From positions 83,177,951 through 83,241,950 of the forward strand of contig NC_089225.1 of the NCBI RefSeq assembly GCF_963924675.1: a stretch of 64,000 nt of DNA. The letters run 5' to 3'. Source of the DNA: Phocoena phocoena. Taxonomy: Eukaryota; Chordata; Mammalia; Artiodactyla; Phocoenidae. Each line of letters begins with the position of its first letter. The first letter of the stretch is position 1. The notes beneath the pieces are model-generated. The model was not told the DNA's origin, did no database searches, and worked only from the letters and a program-made list of their open reading frames with translations. Shown piece after piece: positions 1 through 12,280 of the stretch. Position numbers and translations under genes: made by a program.

Positions 1-1069
1 GCTTCCAGTTCCACTCCTTTCTAACTCACCTGCATATTGCAGTCAAGTGAAGTGTGATATCGAAAGACTTTTTAGATGGAGAAGAAAAGGTTAGGAAATC
101 ATTCTCTTTGATTAAATGGGGGTTTTGGGTGGAGATAAGTTGGAATGGGGGAGGGAGACATAAACATTTAAAAAACCCTTAAAACACTGTCTCTCACTCA
201 TGAAATGAGTCACTTAGTTCCTATTTAATTTTAGTTTGTAAAGATGTAGATATTCTTTTTGATGAATTCTGGTCCTATTAGTCATTTTGACCAATGGAAT
301 CCCTTCAGAGCAATGGGAGGTAAACCAACTTGCTTTCCTTACTCCCTGTGATGGGAATTCAAGGTAGTCTTCACAATATGATTTCAAAAGAATAAAGTAG
401 TCCTCCCACACCAAGGAAGAATGTGTCAGGAAATAAGGTCACTTGATGTCAAAATTATTTGAATATTATGAAGGGTTATTTGTTTAGCAGCTCATTTCAG
501 TCGAATCATACAGGGGCCTTTTCTGTTCCATGTATTTTAGGTTTGCTCAGTTGGTTTCTTTATTGTCTGCACGGAGATCTACAGCGGGATGCTGAGAGTG
601 CATCTCCTGGAGAAGTGATGATACTGTGAAAAAGGGATGTTAGCATCCATTAGAGTATGAGGGATGGGTCTCGAGAAACTTCTGAAGGGAACAACACAAT
701 TCTTGCCACATGCCACAGGGGTGGCTGGCATCTGGTAGGAGTTTTCTAGAAGACAGAAGGCAGAAGGAGAAATGGTGAGAGCTTCTTTCTGGGACTTTCT
801 GTGCTTTAGGGCTCAGAGCTCCAGAACTCTGTGGTTCAGTTGCCTGTTTACCCTGGAGGTCCATCGACATGGAAAAGTGTTCGATGCTTTTGAGATAGCA
901 TCAAAGTTCTCAAGATACCAGGCAAGGCCAGACCCTGGAAACACCATGAATATTTTTCTGGCTCCAGTTTGGGTCAACTGGAGTATGTCTGGGGACCTTG
1001 AAGAATGGTTTTACTGCTGCCCTTATAATTTGTTCAGTGCTTCGATTCATTCAGACGTTGGAGAAGTCT
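1..1069. other. Single-copy sequence, no gene seen
   Basis: I recognise no repeat, RNA gene or exon here. A 99-codon plus-strand frame at 772-1071 and a 76-codon minus frame at 640-870 overlap each other and show no familiar motif, so both are probably chance frames. Confidence 0.5.
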
Positions 1070-1290
1070 AGGTTTCAGAGGCAGATAGGCCTGGCTCAAG
1101 TACTATTGCTAGTTGGCCGCAGGCGAGTCACTGCCTTTCTAAGACTCTGATTCTTCAACTATAAAATGAAGATAGTGATCACAAATGTCTGTTCCTATAC
1201 TATCATTTCCATGAGGCCATGTCTCAAGTTTGTCTTTTTTTTTTCTGCTTGGCCCTGGCACATAGTACCATGCCTGACATATGTTAGCTA
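1070..1290 (+). repeat. MIR SINE, old and diverged
   Basis: The core resembles the MIR consensus in forward orientation: a loss-of-lead 'gagtcactgcctttctaaga' block followed by 'ctataaaatgaagatagtga', matching the MIR 'cctcatctgtaaaatggggataata' stretch. There is no recognisable target-site duplication, as expected for this old family. Confidence 0.65.
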
Positions 1291-1299
1291 TTATTATTA

Positions 1300-2144
1300 T
1301 TGTCGTATAGATAAACTATGTATAAAAATTAAACTGGGCAATGACCTGAGAAGGAAGAGACTATTATAACACAAATTTAAATTCACTACCCAGGGATGAG
1401 GTGCTACAAAATTTGAAAGCCTCTAAACTCCCTCCCATTTCCTGTTTCAAAATATTTTAGCTCGCAATAAGATGTACAGCATTCTGCCTCTCACTTTTAT
1501 GTATATAAAGAGGTCTTCTCTAATTTTTTTTTTTTTTTGTAACATGGGGAGGGGTAGAAATCTTATAATTCCATTCAGAGGATATTGTACTTCGGTTGAT
1601 TTTTAAATGGGCTTCAAATCCATGAATTAAATTATTTCAAAGAAGGTCAAACTTAGCAGTCCTTGGGTGATGAAAACTGTTGAATTTATACTGACACATG
1701 TGCCAAATCACCAGCCTCTTGGCATACAGAGTTCCTTAATCCAAGTTATCAGATTGAATTTGAAAAAGACAGAGCTGGAGAATTTTTAGAAAGGGCAATG
1801 ACAAAAAATAAATTAAAAAATGGAAAGATTTGCTCTTTGGTAATAAATGGTTTTATTTTCTGATGGGAAAAATAGGTTTACTGAAGATGAATCATACTTT
1901 AGATTTTTCTTACTCACTCTGAACAGAACCAAAGTAGAAATGTTAACAGGGAAGTCCGTTTTCACTATTACTGTGAACCAAGAAATGGTTTAAGAACAGT
2001 GGTTGGAGCAATGCTGTTACAGCTTCAGATATGGCAATTATGAAGAAAACAATTTGCTGCTATTATTGTAAGAGTCTTATAATTAACAGTGGTTCTATAA
2101 TTTTTGATTGTGAGCTCACTTATTTGGGGATGAGCATACCAATT
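1300..2144. other. AT-rich single-copy sequence
   Basis: No gene or named repeat recognised. A run of about 15 T lies near 1527-1541. Confidence 0.5.
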
Positions 2145-2158
2145 TAAAGAGACCAAGT

Positions 2159-2383
2159 GGGCTTCCCTGGTGGCGCAGTGGTTGAGAGTCCGCCTGCCGA
2201 TGCAGGGGACACGGGTTCGTGCCCCGGTCCGGAAGGATCCCACATGCCGCTGAGCGGCTGGGCCCGTGAGCCATGGCTGCTGGGCCTGCGCGTCTGGAGC
2301 CTGTGTTCCGCAACGGGAGAGGCCACAATGGTGAGAGGCCCGCATACTACAAATGAACAAACAAACAAACAAAAATAAATAAA
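2159..2383 (+). mobile_element. CHR-2-type tRNA-derived SINE
   Basis: Full-length SINE starting at gggcttccctggtgg. The pol III A box tggcgcagtgg is at 2171-2181 and the B box ggttcgtgccc at 2214-2224. The tail is a simple (acaa)n/(aaat)n repeat instead of pure A. The insertion is bounded by a perfect 14-bp target-site duplication, taaagagaccaagt, at 2145-2158 and 2384-2397. SINEs of this kind are mobilised in trans by L1 through target-primed reverse transcription. Confidence 0.96.
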
Positions 2384-2397
2384 TAAAGAGACCAAGT

Positions 2398-3079
2398 ATA
2401 CATTATGTTCTGTGTTCAGTGATAAAATGACTGAACTACCATGTGCCTGTTTTAAATTTGTGCTTTAATACTGTTTTTCAGAGCAGGTATGCTTCACTTT
2501 TGGTGATGAATCTGGAGAAAACCTGTTATTTAAAAAAGGTATGAGATAACCCCTTTTTATAAATCTCTAGTTTAGCCTTGAAAAAAAAAATCCAGACTTT
2601 TAAATATTAGTTTCATTTCAAAGCAAAGTACCCTTCTGGTTTGTTTGCTTGGCTTTAGTCACAACTTCTCATCAGACCAATGGATTATATCTCTGAGAGG
2701 TCAGGCTGGGCTTACCTGTGCATTCTGTGGGATGTAAGTGTTCTATCAGAGAGATCAAACTTCAGCCTTAACTCCATCAATCCCTCAAGTTAACCAACTG
2801 AGCCACTAGTTCTCATGGCTAATTTAATGGGGATGTTGGTGGGTAAATGGATAGCATATCCCTCATCCTGGCCTTTGGTACTGCCGCACAAGAGCAACAG
2901 CAGGCCTGGGGATTGATCGCAAAGCGTTAAATTTAACTGCATGCTGGAGGTTGGAGCTGGTGGCAGTGATGAACCTAGAACCAAAATCATCACTGCTGTA
3001 GACCTGTTACTGCCCAGGTTTTGGTATCTGCAAGGGCTCTTGAGGCTGAGGAAATCTCTTTCTTATAAGTATATACATA
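2398..3079. other. Single-copy sequence, no gene seen
   Basis: Frames at 2790-2993 (minus) and 2941-3291 (plus) overlap one another. The plus frame runs into the L2 tail, so it is not a gene. Confidence 0.45.
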
Positions 3080-3467
3080 CTTTCCGATATATTCCTCCTC
3101 AAATATCACAGCCATGTTCCAACCTCAGGGCCTTTACACATACTGTTCCCACTGTCTGGAATGCTCTTCCCCAGATATCTACCTGGCTTGCTCCTTCATT
3201 TCCTTCACGTCCCTGCTCAAGTGTCACCTTCCACCCTAGTAAAATCTCCCCAAGCCCCATCTACTTTCCTCGCTTGTTTGTTTTTCCATAACATTTCACC
3301 ATTTCTTATACCTGACTTTTAAACTTATTTGTTCACTGTCTAATTCCCCAAACTAGAATGCAAGCTCCAGGAGGGATTGAACTTTGCTTTGTTTATTGCC
3401 ATATCTCCAGTGCCTAGAACAGTGCCTGACAGGTAACAAATATTTATCGACTGAATGAGTGAATTTC
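3080..3467 (+). repeat. L2 LINE 3' end
   Basis: This follows the L2 3' region in order: 'cagggcctttacacatactg', 'tctggaatgctcttccccag', 'ctgctcaagtgtcaccttc', 'agaatgcaagctccaggagg', 'cagtgcctagaacagtgcct', ending in a degenerate 'actgaatgagtgaat' repeat typical of L2. The element is strongly 5' truncated. It accounts for the 116-codon frame at 2941-3291. Confidence 0.85.
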
Positions 3468-4116
3468 ACATGGCTTTATGAATTAATTGTCAGTCTAAAT
3501 GTACTCATCAGACTCTGAGAAGGAGAGAGTCAGTTCTGTTTTCCACTTTCCTATTAATAAGCTCAAAAATCCATTTTATTAGTGAGACAGGATGTAAAAC
3601 ATACACACAGCCAAGCCTGGTGAAAGAAAACCTGGTAGCTATAAGTTCATTTACATTTTAGAAATGTTTGTGCAGTGACGAAAACCAATACTGTTAGAGT
3701 CATCTTAAAAAGTCACGCTAAATAAGCCACAGTTGAAATTAAGTTGATTTCCCATTGAAGTCCCCAACTTCCCTCTTAATGGAGTATTGACTATGTTTTA
3801 AACATGCCTTTAGTCTAAGACTTCTGAAAATGTGGCTTTGTTGTTAAAATCCCATCCGACTACTAAACTGCTGCTCTTTTTATTTTTTCTCCCTTGGCCC
3901 CCAACAAATTCTATAAATGCTTTGCCTGGCTGTGATTCATAAAGAGCTCAAGGATGGGAATGCTGGGGACAGACAATTTCAGATTCTTCACCTGTCATGC
4001 TCTTTTCATAACTGAACATGCTAGTGGCTTGCAATAGTTTTAAAATAAAAGAACAACGACAGACAAAATTGTGGCATTTGGAGCAAGTTGGCAATTCAAA
4101 TCAGGCATATCAATCA

Positions 4117-4117
<1 letters not shown>
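3468..4117. other. Single-copy sequence
   Basis: No named repeat and no plausible exon. The block at about 3840-4020 looks non-repetitive and would be a reasonable place to test for cross-species conservation. Confidence 0.4.

Positions 4118-4162
<45 letters not shown>
4118..4162. repeat. (CA)n microsatellite
   Basis: About 22 uninterrupted CA dinucleotides directly visible. A perfect run of this length is usually polymorphic. Confidence 0.97.
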
Positions 4163-4165
<3 letters not shown>

Positions 4166-4276
4166 TATCCTCTTGTGGGTAGGGAAAGGCCCCTGAACAA
4201 GAGACACAAGAGCTGGTCTGATATTTCATGTAATAACTCCTATTACTTCATTGCAAAGTGTGCTTTGAGTGTGGCC

Positions 4277-4284
4277 TGACGTCA
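4277..4284. promoter_or_regulatory. Perfect palindromic CRE-like octamer
   Basis: The sequence TGACGTCA matches the full cAMP-response element bound by CREB/ATF dimers. It is uncommon in CpG-depleted mammalian DNA, but an isolated octamer without nearby promoter features is only a candidate. Confidence 0.25.
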
Positions 4285-5622
4285 CATAGGTGTGTTATGA
4301 GTTCATCTCCAAACGGACCATTTTCTTCGTTGAAATGGAGCTCATTAAACTTGATAAAGATAGCCAAAACCTGTTACTCCAAGAAAGACTTAGCTCATGA
4401 GTTTGATTGGACAAACCAAATCAACTGGAGAAGGATAAGTTGGTAAAAACTCCGGCACTAAATGTATCAGCTCAATAAGCACTCCTTTCTTGGGCTAATA
4501 TAAATAGTGTAACCTAGTTCTGTGAGAAGGTTCTAGCACCTCAAAACTCAAGTGCAAAATGAAATAAAATGCAAACTTCATGACTTCACCTAACAGACCT
4601 CCCACCACGTTCTAACTTCATAACTAGGTGAAGAGTGTAGTTTGCTGCAGCCCTGAATTCACTTTTTAAAATCCAGTCTGTTAAAAGAGATTGATTCCTT
4701 TTAAAGCAGTACACTTTCTCCTCCCTCCCCTTGTCTGGAACAGAGATAATGGATGAGTGAGAAAAATCAAGGAAAACTCTGGATCCATCATAATGGGAGC
4801 CCTGACCACTGCCCTAAGCAGCAGCAAATGGGATGGTCTGGGAGTCACACCAGAAACTTGTTTGTTACCTTATCTGCATCTCCTTAGCTGAGGCACTAAC
4901 TCTTGGCTTTTCAGTAGTGGTGCTCAGAAGAAGTTTGGTTCTTCTGGAATGAATCTGATTGGGTGGACCTCCCAACTTTCTCTGATTTGGCATCCCAAAG
5001 GAATGAGTGCTTTCCGCTTGAAGATTCCCAGGCTCTCAGCACTTAGAGACCCAGGCCACTGTCCAGAGAAGAATGGAGCACACTTCCTCAGCGTGCCTTT
5101 CGTTCTTTTCAGGGTATGGACACTGGGTTCCACACTTGAAAAACATTAAGGATTAAATATGGATGATCCAAGGATATTTCATCTGTTCTGAGCTGACCTC
5201 GTTATTGAGGCCACTCTAAAGGCCAGAATGTGGACTTCCCAAGCCCATTTCCTTATCTTACTTGCCTGTGTAAACTCGGTGAAAAGTTTTGGAATGCTGG
5301 GAATTCTAGGGGACAAAGAGTCACAGAAAGGTGAATTTATCTTCGAGTAGGGGTGGATTGGGTTCTACTTACACTTCAACTGGCAGAGCTATCTCAGTGA
5401 CAGATTGAAATTCTCCTCTGGCTCCAAAGAACAAATTGTGAGAGCTGGGTGGAAATGTCAGTTGAGACAGAAGAGCAGCAAACAGCTTTGTTTTCCTATA
5501 GTTGTGGTTTTGCTTGGTGATGATGACACACGACGATGAAAATGTGCAGCATGAACTCCATTTGTTATCTGAGTGAGCATCTCTGCCAACACTGAAGGAT
5601 ATGTGTGGGTGTCACCTGCAAG

Positions 5623-5626
<4 letters not shown>

Positions 5627-5659
<33 letters not shown>
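5627..5659. repeat. (GA)n microsatellite
   Basis: About 16 uninterrupted GA units after a short CACA run. Confidence 0.96.
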
Positions 5660-5660
<1 letters not shown>

Positions 5661-6368
5661 CCCTGGTTCGGAAAAAAGAGCGAGTTAATCAAAGATCAAC
5701 AGTGACAAGTGGTGCTGTTTATTTCATGAGGTTCAGATTTGATTTCCTTCCCCTCATTAATCTCCAAGTCTGAAGTTAGTCTCTGGACTAAATAGACGAG
5801 TGTCTGGTGACTGCAGAAGGGAGTGGGACAAGGTGGGCTTGAATGGGCATCATGGCAGTCACCGTATTTACGTAGTCATTTCTTAGTCTCCTGGGCACAC
5901 ACTTAGCATTTGATATGTTAGCTTCCAAAACGTGCATTTCTATTACCTTTTAAGAATCGTGACACATTACATGAGGGTAGACAAGTCGTTGTACTTGGGG
6001 TCCCTTTTGCACTCCTAACCCTATGCAACTCTTGCTTCACTTGTTTTGTTTCTTCCTACTCCCTTCCTTTTCATTCACTGAATAACTATTTAATGAGCAC
6101 CTGCCCAGCTCTAAGAAGTGGCCTAGGATGGAGATGTGACAGCAAGCAACACGGTGTTATTATCTCCACGCTTACCAAGTGCAGAGTGTAGATGTTGCAT
6201 GTCCCTTCTTTTTTTTAATACCCTAATCCTCAGGGTAATCACTTAGTCTTAATTATGGGTTCAGACTTGAATGTGGCTATTTGATATCCTTTGTCTTATT
6301 GGTTTGCCTGAAACTTATTTTTTGAGATGTTCTTATCTACCATCTCTAACATGTTTAATGTCTTAGCT

Positions 6369-6697
6369 TAGGATTGACAAATTTTTTCTGGAAAGGGCCA
6401 AATAGTAAATATTTTAGGCTTTGTGACCATACGGTTTCTTGCAGCTACTCAATTCTGCCATTGGAGTGCAAAGGCAGCCACAGACAATATGGAAACAAAT
6501 GAACATGTCTGTGTTCCCATCAACCTTTATTTGTGAATATTTGAACTTCATGTAACTTTTACACATCACACAGTATTCTTTTGACTTTTTTTCCCAACCA
6601 TTCACAATGTAAAACCCCATTCTTAGCTCATGGGCTGCTCAGAGGCAGACGGTGGGCTGGATTTGGGGCTGCAGGCTGCAGTTTGCTAGCTTGGGCT
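6369..6697 (+). mobile_element. Nonautonomous hAT-type DNA transposon (MER group)
   Basis: Matches the widespread mammalian hAT-Charlie-derived MER element: 'ggaaagggccaaatagtaaa', 'attttaggctttgtgaccat', 'cagccacagacaatatggaa', 'ggtgggctggatttggggct' and an end like 'tgcagtttgctagc'. The terminal inverted repeats are degraded. An extra stretch of about 90 bp after 'caacctttatttgtgaatat' separates the two halves. I recognise the family but do not assign the MER number. Confidence 0.75.
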
Positions 6698-6769
6698 TGG
6701 ACCCAAGCCACAGTTTTAGCTACAAGCTTGTCTTTGAGTTCCAGCCACTATTTGCACTGGTAGGGCTGG

Positions 6770-8097
6770 AAGGAATCAGTTTGGCTGTGTGACTATGTGT
6801 GAACTTGGGAGTTGGGTACCTGGCTGCCATTTTATGGGTGACCAAGAGTGACCCCTCTGAAATCCAAACTAAAGCTCAGCATTTCCCAGGGTAATTGGTG
6901 ACATCACTTTTACTCAGATACGAAAGGCATTGACCCTACCCTTACCATTCCTTCACTTCCGTTCCCCACTCCTGTCTGCAGCTGCTGGTTACACCCAAGG
7001 TACAAATAGTCCTTGGAAGTAGCCCAGCCTATGTGGGCACCCTGCACCACACACCCATTCACACCATCTGGGCAATTTAAAAATAGGGCCAAGTGTAGCA
7101 TTTAGCCTGATCTGTCCAGCCAAGATGAGGAAATTGCCTCTAAAAGGTCAGATGATTAAGATTATTGCGCCAACAGTTAAGGATACCAGTAATGAGAAAA
7201 GATTTTGGTAGAGTGGATTTATCCTGACTTTGTACATGGCATTCAAGTTCTGGGTCTGGGTGAACAACCTCAGAAATTCCAAATTTTTCTCCTCCAGCAT
7301 GCATGGCCACTGTGTACATTTATGTGTTGTGTGCCCTGAGTAAGGGCCCCTAGCCAAGGGGACGAGGGGGCTGAAATCCAGTCAGGATCCCCTTATTAAG
7401 CTACTCTCCTGGAAAAGCTATTTCCACCTGGAGAGCATGCCTTTCTCTAATGCCCACACCTATGGGCTGTTGAGGTGCTGACAGAATGCTTACCTTTCTG
7501 CTGCTTGATTACTGAGCTCTTTATAGAATAAGTTAGATACCCATTTTCAAAACAGGAATTATCCAGGATGAATAATAGTTAAAATAAAATAAAACAAAAA
7601 CATAGAATCATTCTTAATACCATCACAATTTCTCTCTGGGTTCCCTTCTTTAGTCTTCTCTTCCCTGCATTTCTGCATATTTTAATTCAGTTAGTTGGTT
7701 TTTCCTGACATACATCTGGTGGGGTTGTCTTTTAGGAGTAATGTGAGAAGGACCTTCCTGGTTCAGATCTCCAAGGAAAACAAATAAGTTTTTGTGTCCT
7801 GGAGAATACCAGGTTTGGGGTTAGCTCTTAGGATGTCCCTGGAATTTTTCAGTTAATGGCAGAGTCTTCTCTTATTCCCTACTTATCAGTACATGGAGGG
7901 GCTAGACTAAATAACCTCAAGTCTAATTCCTATAATAGTTTTCAAATTTGTTATTATAAGTCTTCCAGGATAATCTTCCCAAAATAAATGCCATTGTTTT
8001 GGGTTTTCTCCCATCATCACATTCCCATATTTTACAGACATAAATATTTTATGTTTGATATTTTTCAATCAGGATTATTGGAATAAATCTACCATTT
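6770..8097. other. Single-copy sequence
   Basis: No named repeat recognised. The frames at 6910-7101 and 7148-7357 (minus) carry no familiar motif. Confidence 0.45.
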
Positions 8098-8109
8098 CCT
8101 ATAACTCTT

Positions 8110-8231
8110 TTTTTGGGTTTGTTTTCTTTTTCCATTTTTTTTTTTGGTTGCACAGCACAGCTTGTGGGATCTTAGCGGGGCTCTGGCATCTAGAGGACCA
8201 AGTCCTAACCTCTGGACCATCAGGGAATTCC
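8110..8231 (-). mobile_element. CHR-1-like tRNA SINE, old short copy
   Basis: On the minus strand it reads as gggaattccctgatgg... with a ggttaggac block and a 'gccccgctaagatcccacaa' body, ending in an A-rich tail (poly-T at 8138-8148 on the plus strand). A near-perfect flanking repeat cctrtaactctt occurs on both sides (8098-8109 and 8232-8243). The start with 'gggaattcc' in place of 'gggcttcc' marks an older subfamily than the CHR-2 copies here. Confidence 0.85.
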
Positions 8232-8449
8232 CCTGTAACTCTTAAATTCAATACTTTATCCAAATTGTTTCCCTTACTTTCTCTTAAGAAAATTTTATTT
8301 GTAAGTTTAGGCTAGAAACCTTGAAAATGTTGTGGAACTTGGGTGAATTTAATTTGAAAGTCACCTTCACATTACAGCATGAGAAACTATTACATCATTT
8401 TTAAAGTTTGGCGTTTTCCAAATAATAAATTTAGTGATGACATAAATTT

Positions 8450-8530
8450 TGCTTTATTAAGTCTTCCATAAGTGAACTATATCTTGAATATGATAGGCAC
8501 TCAGAACATCTTAACTGAATGAATAAGTGG
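8450..8530 (+). repeat. Possible L2 terminal fragment
   Basis: 'gataggcactcagaacatc' followed by 'gaatgaataagtggatggat' and more GAAT units resembles the extreme 3' end of L2. It is too short for a firm call. Confidence 0.4.
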
Positions 8531-8864
8531 ATGGATGAATGAATGTCTTTCTTTAGATAAATATCTGCAAGCTGTTTTGGTCTAACTAAGTACTATAAAA
8601 AGACTTCGGAAGAGTGAGGGCTACTGATAAAGATTTACCGTTTCCTAAATTGTTGAAACGGATTGTATGAATACACATTTTAAGACATTGTTCAGACATT
8701 CAGAAGCAAAAGCTGTTTACCCTTCTTTGGCAACAAACAAAACTCTAATTGTGTTCACTTATCTACCCGCCATGTGCTTCTAAGGAGTCCCAGGGAGCAG
8801 ATAATGATTGGTTTAAACCAGAAAAGTGGTCCCAGTCTTCTCATTCGTGATTGTTTTAAGTGTG

Positions 8865-9250
8865 GACATGTTACAAAATTCTGACCAATAGCCCTGACGT
8901 TTTGTTCTGAGGGGCCTCTGGAGAAGTTTCTCAGTACTGTTAGAAAGAGATATATGAAAATGAACAGTTTCTTTTCTGCTCCAGACCATTGTGTTTGCAG
9001 GTGGCATCTGGACAGCCATCTTTGGACCATGAGGGGAGTTAGCCTGAGATGAACATGCTGGTATAGGCAGAGCAGAAAGAGGGAAGGAACCTGGGTCTTG
9101 AAGACATTGTTGGGCTGCAGATTGAACTAACACTAAATCTGTTCTTCCTTCAACTTCCTGTCATATGAGACAATGCATAGCTTTATTATTTAAGCCATTT
9201 TGAGTTGGATGTTCTAGTGCATAAAGCTTAAAGCATTCTAACTGGTAACT
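8865..9250 (+). mobile_element. MaLR-type solo LTR (MLT1 group)
   Basis: Contains the conserved order 'ctgaccaatagccctgacg', 'ggcatctggacagccatctt', 'gaaggaacctgggtcttgaa', then 'tattatttaagccattttga', which corresponds to the LTR 3' end with 'taagccac'. MaLR LTRs belong to non-coding ERVL-related elements. No internal or coding region is visible. It explains the overlapping minus frames at 8755-9133. Confidence 0.65.
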
Positions 9251-10225
9251 CCTTCTTCACATTTATTGATGTGTATAAATACTCATGAATTATATTACTT
9301 GAGGATACAAAGGACTTGACTCAATATCTTGTCCTATTGACATGCTCAAATTAGTCTCTGATAACTTGGATTAATCAGTGCTATAACTATACTTGGAACA
9401 GTATCCATAGTTACTGATAACATTGAATCTGGGCCACTGGCTTCTTTGAACACATTGCCTCTTAAGGGTGCTATAGACCATAGAACAGCAGAAAATTCAA
9501 GGCCTACGCAAGATATCATAAAGACTTTACCTTCTTTTCCTTCTGTTACATGAATTAATGAGAAGGAACACCTCCTGGAAGGAGCCTGGGGAACTTATAG
9601 TCATATTTTGAATTAAAATATATATGTGAAAAATGGGAACAATGGCTTACTTCCCTGCAGTATAGGATACCACACACCAGGAAAGTCTTTCAATATTCTT
9701 CTAGCTGAGTGGTCTCTCTTACCCCTGTGTTCCCAAATGCCACCCTAAACTGCAGGGGCCAATAGGAAAGATAGGTCTTAGTAGATATAAAATAAATATT
9801 TCAAAAAATATTAAAATTTAAGATTCAAAATATACTTATACTTATAATAAAAAATGTAAATTAAAAAAAATAACATTGTTAATTTAGATCAGTGGCTTAA
9901 ATTTTTTCTTTAAGTAGCAGAATCCTTCCCCATTTTTCTTCTAATGAAATCTTATCAGAAGGTCAAAGTAGGTCTACTGGGCCTGGACCCTTATCCTTTC
10001 AGTCTCTCTTAGCTTCTGGTAGTGGTTCCCCAGGCAACACTGATCTTCTTTGGGGTTCCTGTTCAATGAGACAACTTATCTATATTTGTTGTCATTCTTA
10101 GTCTCAATTGAGATTGTGCCTTGATCTCAAATGGCCAGAAAATAGTCTCTAGAAAAATTAGTTTCAGTATTATTTATAGGTGAATCTTCTCCTTCACATC
10201 TATGCAAACAGATTTGGTTTTTGTT
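9251..10225. other. AT-rich single-copy sequence
   Basis: No named repeat is recognised. An A/T-rich low-complexity patch spans about 9785-9885. Confidence 0.45.
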
Positions 10226-10236
10226 CTAATTTCTTT

Positions 10237-10454
10237 CTTTCTTTCTTTTTTTTTTTTTTTTTTGCGGTACGCGGGCCTCTCACTGTTGTGACCTCTCCCA
10301 CTGTGGAGCACAGGTTCTGGACACACAGGCTCAGTGGCCATGGCTCACAGGCCCAGCCGCTCTGCGGCATGTGGGATCTTCCCAGACCGGGGCACGAACC
10401 CGTATCCCCTGCATCGGCAGGCGGACTCTCAACCACTGCACCACCAGGGAAGCC
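10237..10454 (-). mobile_element. CHR-2-type tRNA-derived SINE
   Basis: Minus-strand copy: the 3' poly-T/(TTTC)n tail is at 10237-10263 and the 5' end (complement of gggcttccctgg) at 10454. The B box is present as its complement. An 11-bp duplication ctaatttcttt flanks it at 10226-10236 and 10455-10465. Several CpG sites have decayed, for example ctgtggagcacaggttctgg, so it looks older than the copies at 24.4 and 45.9 kb. The frames at 10180-10458 and 10200-10436 are SINE-derived. Confidence 0.95.
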
Positions 10455-10465
10455 CTAATTTCTTT

Positions 10466-11209
10466 ATTCTTAATTAAAATGCCACTTTTTTTTTTTTGCA
10501 TTTTTCCACATGTAGTTTCTCTTCATCTAGAAAAATAATTTACTCTAAAATGAAAATACTTCAAATTTCTTTTAAAAATAAAACATCCACATTTAGATCT
10601 CTTTATTTTTATAATAAATAATAAACAATAGTTCATACCAAATAACTAATCAGAACAAGTATAGAAATAATTTCATTTTCTAACAAAGACCACAATTTGC
10701 TCTTTATTTGAGGATTTTCTATTGTTTCACATAATTATTCTAATGTATCATCTATTTTAGACTTAGTTAAGTCTAATTGCTTTAGTGTAATAGTATTTAG
10801 TGGGCATTCTTATCATGTGTTCAAAGCAGTTATAAGGTCAGATTTGCTATGTGTTTCATCAAGATTTCTGTCTTTTAGCAGATCCATAAAATTTTGTGTG
10901 TAATCTTTGAGTTCTTCCAAAGAATGTCATTACTTGCAGCACATTTGAACTCACAACTCACAGTGCCAAGTATAAACAGTGAGACATATGTGACTTCTCT
11001 ATTTTTGGCCAAAATTCTGGCTTGTATACATTTTTCTTTTCAACCATGTTGGTGTCATTTTCATAGGCTTTCCTTTGACAATTAAAAAAAAAACCAACAA
11101 AATAAAATGAAAATTGTTTAATTTTTTCAAGATTTAAACAAACGGTATTAAAATTTTAATAAATGTTATAGAATTTGCAATTCTACCATCTAAAGTCTAT
11201 TTAGCTGCC
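10466..11209. other. AT-rich single-copy sequence
   Basis: No gene or named repeat recognised. Short A/T homopolymers occur at 10486-10497 and 11083-11092. Confidence 0.45.
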
Positions 11210-11628
11210 CACATCAATGTGATGGACACTAAGATTTGCAATCCAGATTCCCTGCAGGACTGAGGCCTCGTTTCTGCAGCTGCTGCAGTGTTTGCTTCTG
11301 ATGGCTCCCTCTCCAGGAACTGCTCTCTGCTGAAGGGACCTGCCTCACCCTAGGTTATGCCTTCTCCCTGGGAAGTGCCTTTGTTCAATGGTAGGTCAGT
11401 TCTGTGGTGCTACCACTGGGATAATTCTGAGGGGCCAACCATCCCTGCTCCAAAGCTTCCAGTAGTATTGACCGAGGCTCTGCATCAACAACTGCATCAA
11501 AGTTCAATTTCTCCCTGTGCCCAATCCTGCTTCCCTCACTGCCCCTCCCCACTGAGTGTTTTTTCCCTGTAAAACTCTAATAAATTTCAGTCTCAGAGTT
11601 TGGTCCCAGGAAACCTAACCTATGATAG
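11210..11628 (+). repeat. Old LTR-like repeat with poly(A) signal
   Basis: The end resembles a retroviral-type LTR: an AATAAA signal (near 11579) followed by 'cagtctcagagtttggtccc' and 'aggaaacctaacctatgata'. A sister pattern is at 58995-59292 and reversed ones at 60595-61000 and 47160-47400. I do not name the family. Confidence 0.4.
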
Positions 11629-12280
11629 TTAAAAATCAGCATCAATTTTCATGCGTGACGTCTAGGTTTACAGAGATACATATTTTGAATCATTTAAATT
11701 GCTTAAGATTGCAAAGTGTTCCAAAATATCATGTGGAACTGTTGCAAACACTGTGCTAATTTGTGAGCACCTCTGGAACCACAAGTCGGAACCCAAAGAG
11801 AAGCAAGAAAAAGGATGTTTGGCAGTAGTGGGAAGTGACATCTTCTCATAAAAGAATCTATTGCATTCATGTTATCTGAGAGGAAGAATTTAAAAGGCTA
11901 ATGTTTCTTTTCCTTTGATGGAAAGTTTCTGGCACTCGATCCTCCCCAAACTTGGAAGCAGTGTTTGAGATTGGCAGAGATGCAACCTACAACCTTCATG
12001 GCATTTGGAGGTGGTTGCCCAGTATTTTGAGGTCATAGGATAAGAGATGTGGAAGAGCATTTTGGGGAGCCTGATATGCAAGATTCTAATGACAGAAGGC
12101 TTTTTCCTGTGGGGATCTCAGAGTGAGAAGCAAACCCAGAACCCTGGAGAACACCAACAGCTAAGAAAGGAACTGAGGGAGGTAAGCCTGAAAAGACCTA
12201 GAAGGAACAGCCCGAGAGGAAGAGAGTAGAACTGTTGGGTTGAACCATGTAAAATTGCTGATATTTGGCCTTTTTAGAAA

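Larger units (their letters stand above)
4163..6362. other. Long repeat-poor interval, no gene seen
   Basis: Apart from the CRE-like site at 4277 and the GA microsatellite at 5627 I see no named repeat. Open frames are at most 69 codons and pair as sense/antisense shadows (for example 4924-5133 minus and 4949-5149 plus), with no coding signature. Confidence 0.5.

Noticed and set aside
2025..2395. Arginine-, proline- and alanine-rich open frames of 70-115 codons
   Set aside because: They are read from the CHR-2 SINE at 2159-2383. The same peptides recur at every other CHR copy (for example 10.2, 24.4, 28.0, 45.9 and 50.2 kb), so they are repeat-derived.
2941..3291. 116-codon plus-strand frame as a gene
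   Set aside because: Its second half is the L2 3' end and the first half has no motif.
4088..4279. His-Thr repeat protein
   Set aside because: It is the translation of the CA microsatellite.
5573..5773. Arg-Glu repeat protein
   Set aside because: It is the translation of the GA microsatellite.
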